A DNA stretch of 64,000 bases from Cercospora beticola (Eukaryota; Ascomycota; Dothideomycetes; Mycosphaerellales; Mycosphaerellaceae): NCBI RefSeq assembly GCF_033473495.1, contig NC_088941.1:186001-250000 (forward strand), read 5' to 3'. A program made the position numbers and the translations under genes. Positions 61,667 through 64,000 of this stretch are shown here, one piece after another. The notes under the pieces were generated by a model. The model was not told where the DNA came from. It was given only the letters and a program-made list of their open reading frames with translations, and did no database searches. Each line of letters begins with the position of its first letter. Positions within the stretch are counted from its first letter, which is position 1.

Positions 61667-63493
61667 TCATGGAGCCGGTGGAAACTTGAACTGGCTTGCA
61701 TAGGAATTGTCGATAGGAGGCATCGGTTGCTGACTGGATACCACCAGTTCCGGGTTGAGGAAAATGTCCCACTCGAACGGCAGCTCCATAGCCCAATCAA
61801 TGTTCGGAGCGTCGGAAAGGGTGCTATGGGCACCTGTCGAAGGATAGTCGATAGGAAAAGGCGGGTTCTCTGGTATCGCGTTGAGCGCATCAAGCTCTTT
61901 TTGCTTCCGCTTCTTGGCCATATTGATAAGAGCTGTCGCTTGGGTGTATGCCTCTCGCACCATGTGCGTGTCATATACTTCTGCAATGTTGTTCATCAGG
62001 TTCATAATCTCTTGGATGTGCGAAAGGCTTCGAGGTGTGCTGACAGAAATGACGACGCAGACCAATTGAAACGGCGTGCAAATGACATTCCACCACGGGG
62101 TCCTGGTGGCTAGAAGTTTCGCTGCAGCCGGCAGTGCTGCTTTGCCAATGCCAATGACCGTGTCGGCGCGATCTTTGGCGTCAGTCAGACTCATCAACCA
62201 CAATCTTCGATAGATGGCGAACGAGAGATCAGCTTTGAGGAGCGATATGAAGCTAGAGTCAGTCTGCATGGCCTCAATCTTGTCAAGAGCTTTCCCTAGA
62301 GCCGCAGGAGGATCCGGCTCACGATCTCGATCCACAAAGTCATTCGGCAAGAGATCCGCCAGCTCCACGTACTGATGTGCATAACTTCCGTTCTCAGGCG
62401 CAAACTTCTTGGTAGTCACAACATCGAAATTGACCCTCGTGCGTCCATATTCGAAGGAGAGGATCGTGTTGAGCGCACGTGCGACCCAGAACAGCCTCCG
62501 CCTGTTCTTTGCCAACTTGTGGTCATTGGTGGGGATTTGAGGATAGACGACCGCAATGGTTTGTATTTCCTTGTGCAATCCGCCGGCCTCAACTTGATGC
62601 ATCGTTATGCAACTCGATATCCAAGCACCGTGTGGTCGTGAAGTAAGCCGAAGGTACAGTGTTCGGAGGATCCAGCCAGCTATATGGTTCGGAGTGGGCG
62701 AGTTGCTCACACTCCGCTCCACGAGAACTCTGCGCGCGTCGAACATGAATGCCACCTCTTTCGGATGAGGCGTGGCAGAGAAGAAAGAGCCCAAGGCAGC
62801 GACTCCGAGCAGGACACAGTCGATGTCTTTGACTCCGGCCGGATCTGCGAATCTCGGAGCCACCTGCTCCATGAAGTCTGCCTCGTCCAACAGACCAAAT
62901 TGTGGCTTGACGAATTTGAAGTACGCGGCAGCTAACGTTTGGAATTCTGCCCAAGTCATGTGCTCTGTGACATTGGTTGGAGGCTCATTAGGTTCTGCTC
63001 GAATTCCAAGATGCCATGCGAAGGAGTGTAATCGAGGTATACTTTCCGACTCCAGGTCCATACCAAGGATACGGGGAAAGGCAATGGCAGAGTTCGCCCT
63101 CACAAACCGAGTTTTGACGGGGTCCAGAATGCCACGGTGATGGAACCGTGCTCCCGGAGCGGTCAATGGATGCTTCTGGAGCTGGATTATGCTGGGTGGA
63201 GTGCGTCCCATTTCTTGCACGGGAGGCGGCGGCGCCGCAACATCAGCGTCGTGCGGCATTGAAGGGCGTTTCGCCTTCTGGTCATACTCGCATTGATACT
63301 CATATCGAACGCAAGTAGCGCAAGGCAGTTTTCCGTCACACCTGCGCTTTCGCAGTCTGCATGGCGTGCAGGCGACGCGACTTCGCTGTCTGCCGACAGG
63401 TGGGGTGTGACTTTCTTCATCTTCGGGGCTCAAGGACCGCTTTGTGCCCGCAGCAATGTTCGTAGCGACACCATTCGTGCCATTTGCAGACAT
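61667..63493 (-). CDS. Zn2Cys6 transcription factor with fungal-specific MHR domain
   Basis: Nuclear DNA-binding regulator, 608 aa, no intron. The binuclear zinc cluster is Cys42, 45, 52, 58, 61, 68 (spacing C-x2-C-x6-C-x5-C-x2-C-x6-C) in CTPCRLRKRRCDGKLPCATC. The middle homology region starts near 170 (AAAYFKFVKPQFGLLDEADF), with VLLGVAALGSFFSATPHP, GWILRTLYLRLTSRPHGAW, RRLFWVARALNTILSFEYGR. It is typical of regulators of metabolism. Target genes cannot be told from sequence; the nuclease downstream and the divergent gene are candidates only by position. Start at 63493 gives MSANGTNGVATN. Confidence 0.93.
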   Translation of the reverse strand: MSANGTNGVATNIAAGTKRSLSPEDEESHTPPVGRQRSRVACTPCRLRKRRCDGKLPCATCVRYEYQCEYDQKAKRPSMPHDADVAAPPPPVQEMGRTPPSIIQLQKHPLTAPGARFHHRGILDPVKTRFVRANSAIAFPRILGMDLESESIPRLHSFAWHLGIRAEPNEPPTNVTEHMTWAEFQTLAAAYFKFVKPQFGLLDEADFMEQVAPRFADPAGVKDIDCVLLGVAALGSFFSATPHPKEVAFMFDARRVLVERSVSNSPTPNHIAGWILRTLYLRLTSRPHGAWISSCITMHQVEAGGLHKEIQTIAVVYPQIPTNDHKLAKNRRRLFWVARALNTILSFEYGRTRVNFDVVTTKKFAPENGSYAHQYVELADLLPNDFVDRDREPDPPAALGKALDKIEAMQTDSSFISLLKADLSFAIYRRLWLMSLTDAKDRADTVIGIGKAALPAAAKLLATRTPWWNVICTPFQLVCVVISVSTPRSLSHIQEIMNLMNNIAEVYDTHMVREAYTQATALINMAKKRKQKELDALNAIPENPPFPIDYPSTGAHSTLSDAPNIDWAMELPFEWDIFLNPELVVSSQQPMPPIDNSYASQFKFPPAP

Positions 63494-63903
63494 GGTCGTG
63501 GTACAAGGGTGGGAGAGGAAGCTGAGGAGAAAAGCGAGCGGGTATGGCGGGTATCAGCCCGACGCGTGCTTGCCCAGCGACGAAGCATGGGGTGCTGACA
63601 GAGCATGTATTCGCAACATTGTTTTGTCAGTAGCACACTTGCTGAGCTGACAGCGACTCCGATTCGCCTTTGCAGTTGTGAGACCAGCACAGCGTGGACT
63701 CATGTGCGCAAACGACCGGTCGTGCGAAGAAGGCGCGTCCATCTGCAGTGTTTTCACGCACTCCCGCTGCTTCCGATCTCGCTCACCACAGCGCTGCTTG
63801 ACCGGAAATCAGTCCGACCACAACACTGTGCTCTCGGGGTGGTGAGACGAGACCGGAGCACTGTACGGAGGTAAGTATGCCATTGGAAAGACCATGTGCT
63901 ACC
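63494..63903. promoter_or_regulatory. divergent promoter region at the right end
   Basis: 410 bp between the Zn2Cys6 gene and the gene starting at 63904. Small frames here lack support. Confidence 0.5.
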
Positions 63904-64000
63904 ATGGTCGAGATCGAACAGCAGGAAACTATCGAGCAAGACGAGATCGAGTATGCCACTGCGACGTCATGGAACCAGCACCTGATCACCAGATACATGC
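63904..64000 (+). CDS. N-terminal fragment of a gene leaving the window
   Basis: ATG at 63904 in good context (CTACCATGG) opens a frame to the edge reading MVEIEQQETIEQDEIEYATA followed by TSWNQHLITRYM, 32 codons. Composition is strongly protein-like, while the other frames are not. Too short for a family call. It is divergent from the Zn2Cys6 regulator, a layout common for a regulator and its target. Confidence 0.5.
   Translation, partial: MVEIEQQETIEQDEIEYATATSWNQHLITRYM

Noticed and set aside
1..64000. tRNA genes
   Set aside because: I scanned for B-box-like GGTTCGANTCC on both strands and saw none with a matching A-box and acceptor stem; a covariance-model search would be decisive.

Overview
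This window is nuclear DNA of a filamentous ascomycete (Pezizomycotina). Genes are spaced every 1.5-2 kb on both strands and interrupted by introns of mostly 50-70 bp, with GT-AG ends and CTAAC/CTGAC-like branch points. The gene content also fits: TRI12-type MFS, Zn2Cys6 regulator, amidase, LaeA-like methyltransferase, three P450s, WSC-copper radical oxidase, GP-LG-rich small protein. Dothideomycetes is my best guess for the class, but that is inference. Exon structures were assembled by eye from splice sites and frame continuity; coordinates given for spliced genes are the outer limits of the CDS, with exons listed in the evidence. I saw no tRNA, rRNA or CRISPR array.

Left third (1-22 kb). 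An alpha/beta hydrolase cut by the left edge is followed by the splicing factor Cwc2, a large secreted modular glycine-rich protein, a gene-poor stretch with a possible gene relic (5.5-7.8 kb), a coiled-coil protein, a WDR70 homologue and a small zinc-finger protein. NDP kinase and glucosidase II alpha are divergently transcribed. A multi-pass membrane protein, an ankyrin protein and a TRI12-type transporter follow. A 307-bp element with 39-bp terminal inverted repeats and TA flanks, which looks like a MITE, sits at 22.2-22.5 kb.

Middle (22-40 kb), accessory in character. It holds a DUF1295-type membrane enzyme, a large orphan protein, a P450 with an I-helix of the ent-kaurene-oxidase type, an eight-exon SulP transporter and a 2.2-kb gene-poor gap. 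After the gap come a Ser-rich small protein, a SnoaL-like protein, a SAM methyltransferase, a second P450 and a FAT1-type acyl-CoA synthetase. The last four could form a small tailoring-type cluster, but no backbone synthase (PKS, NRPS, terpene) is visible.

Right third (40-64 kb), a mix of housekeeping and secreted functions. Nop2 rRNA methyltransferase, an AmdS-type amidase, the Cdc48 adaptor Shp1 divergent from Mim1 (mitochondrial import), a Cys-rich type I membrane protein with an apparent frameshift, an NmrA/epimerase-type reductase, Oxa1 insertase and a third P450. Then come a two-WSC copper radical oxidase carrying Phe where galactose oxidase has Trp290, an unrecognised and possibly degraded gene, a small GP-LG-rich protein, a secreted HNH nuclease and a Zn2Cys6 regulator. 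The first 32 codons of a divergent gene run off the right edge.

The most unusual things seen are the MITE-like element, a ~120-bp sequence duplicated in the 5' flanks of cwc2 and the WDR70 gene, the modular glycine-rich secreted protein, and the active-site substitution in the copper radical oxidase.
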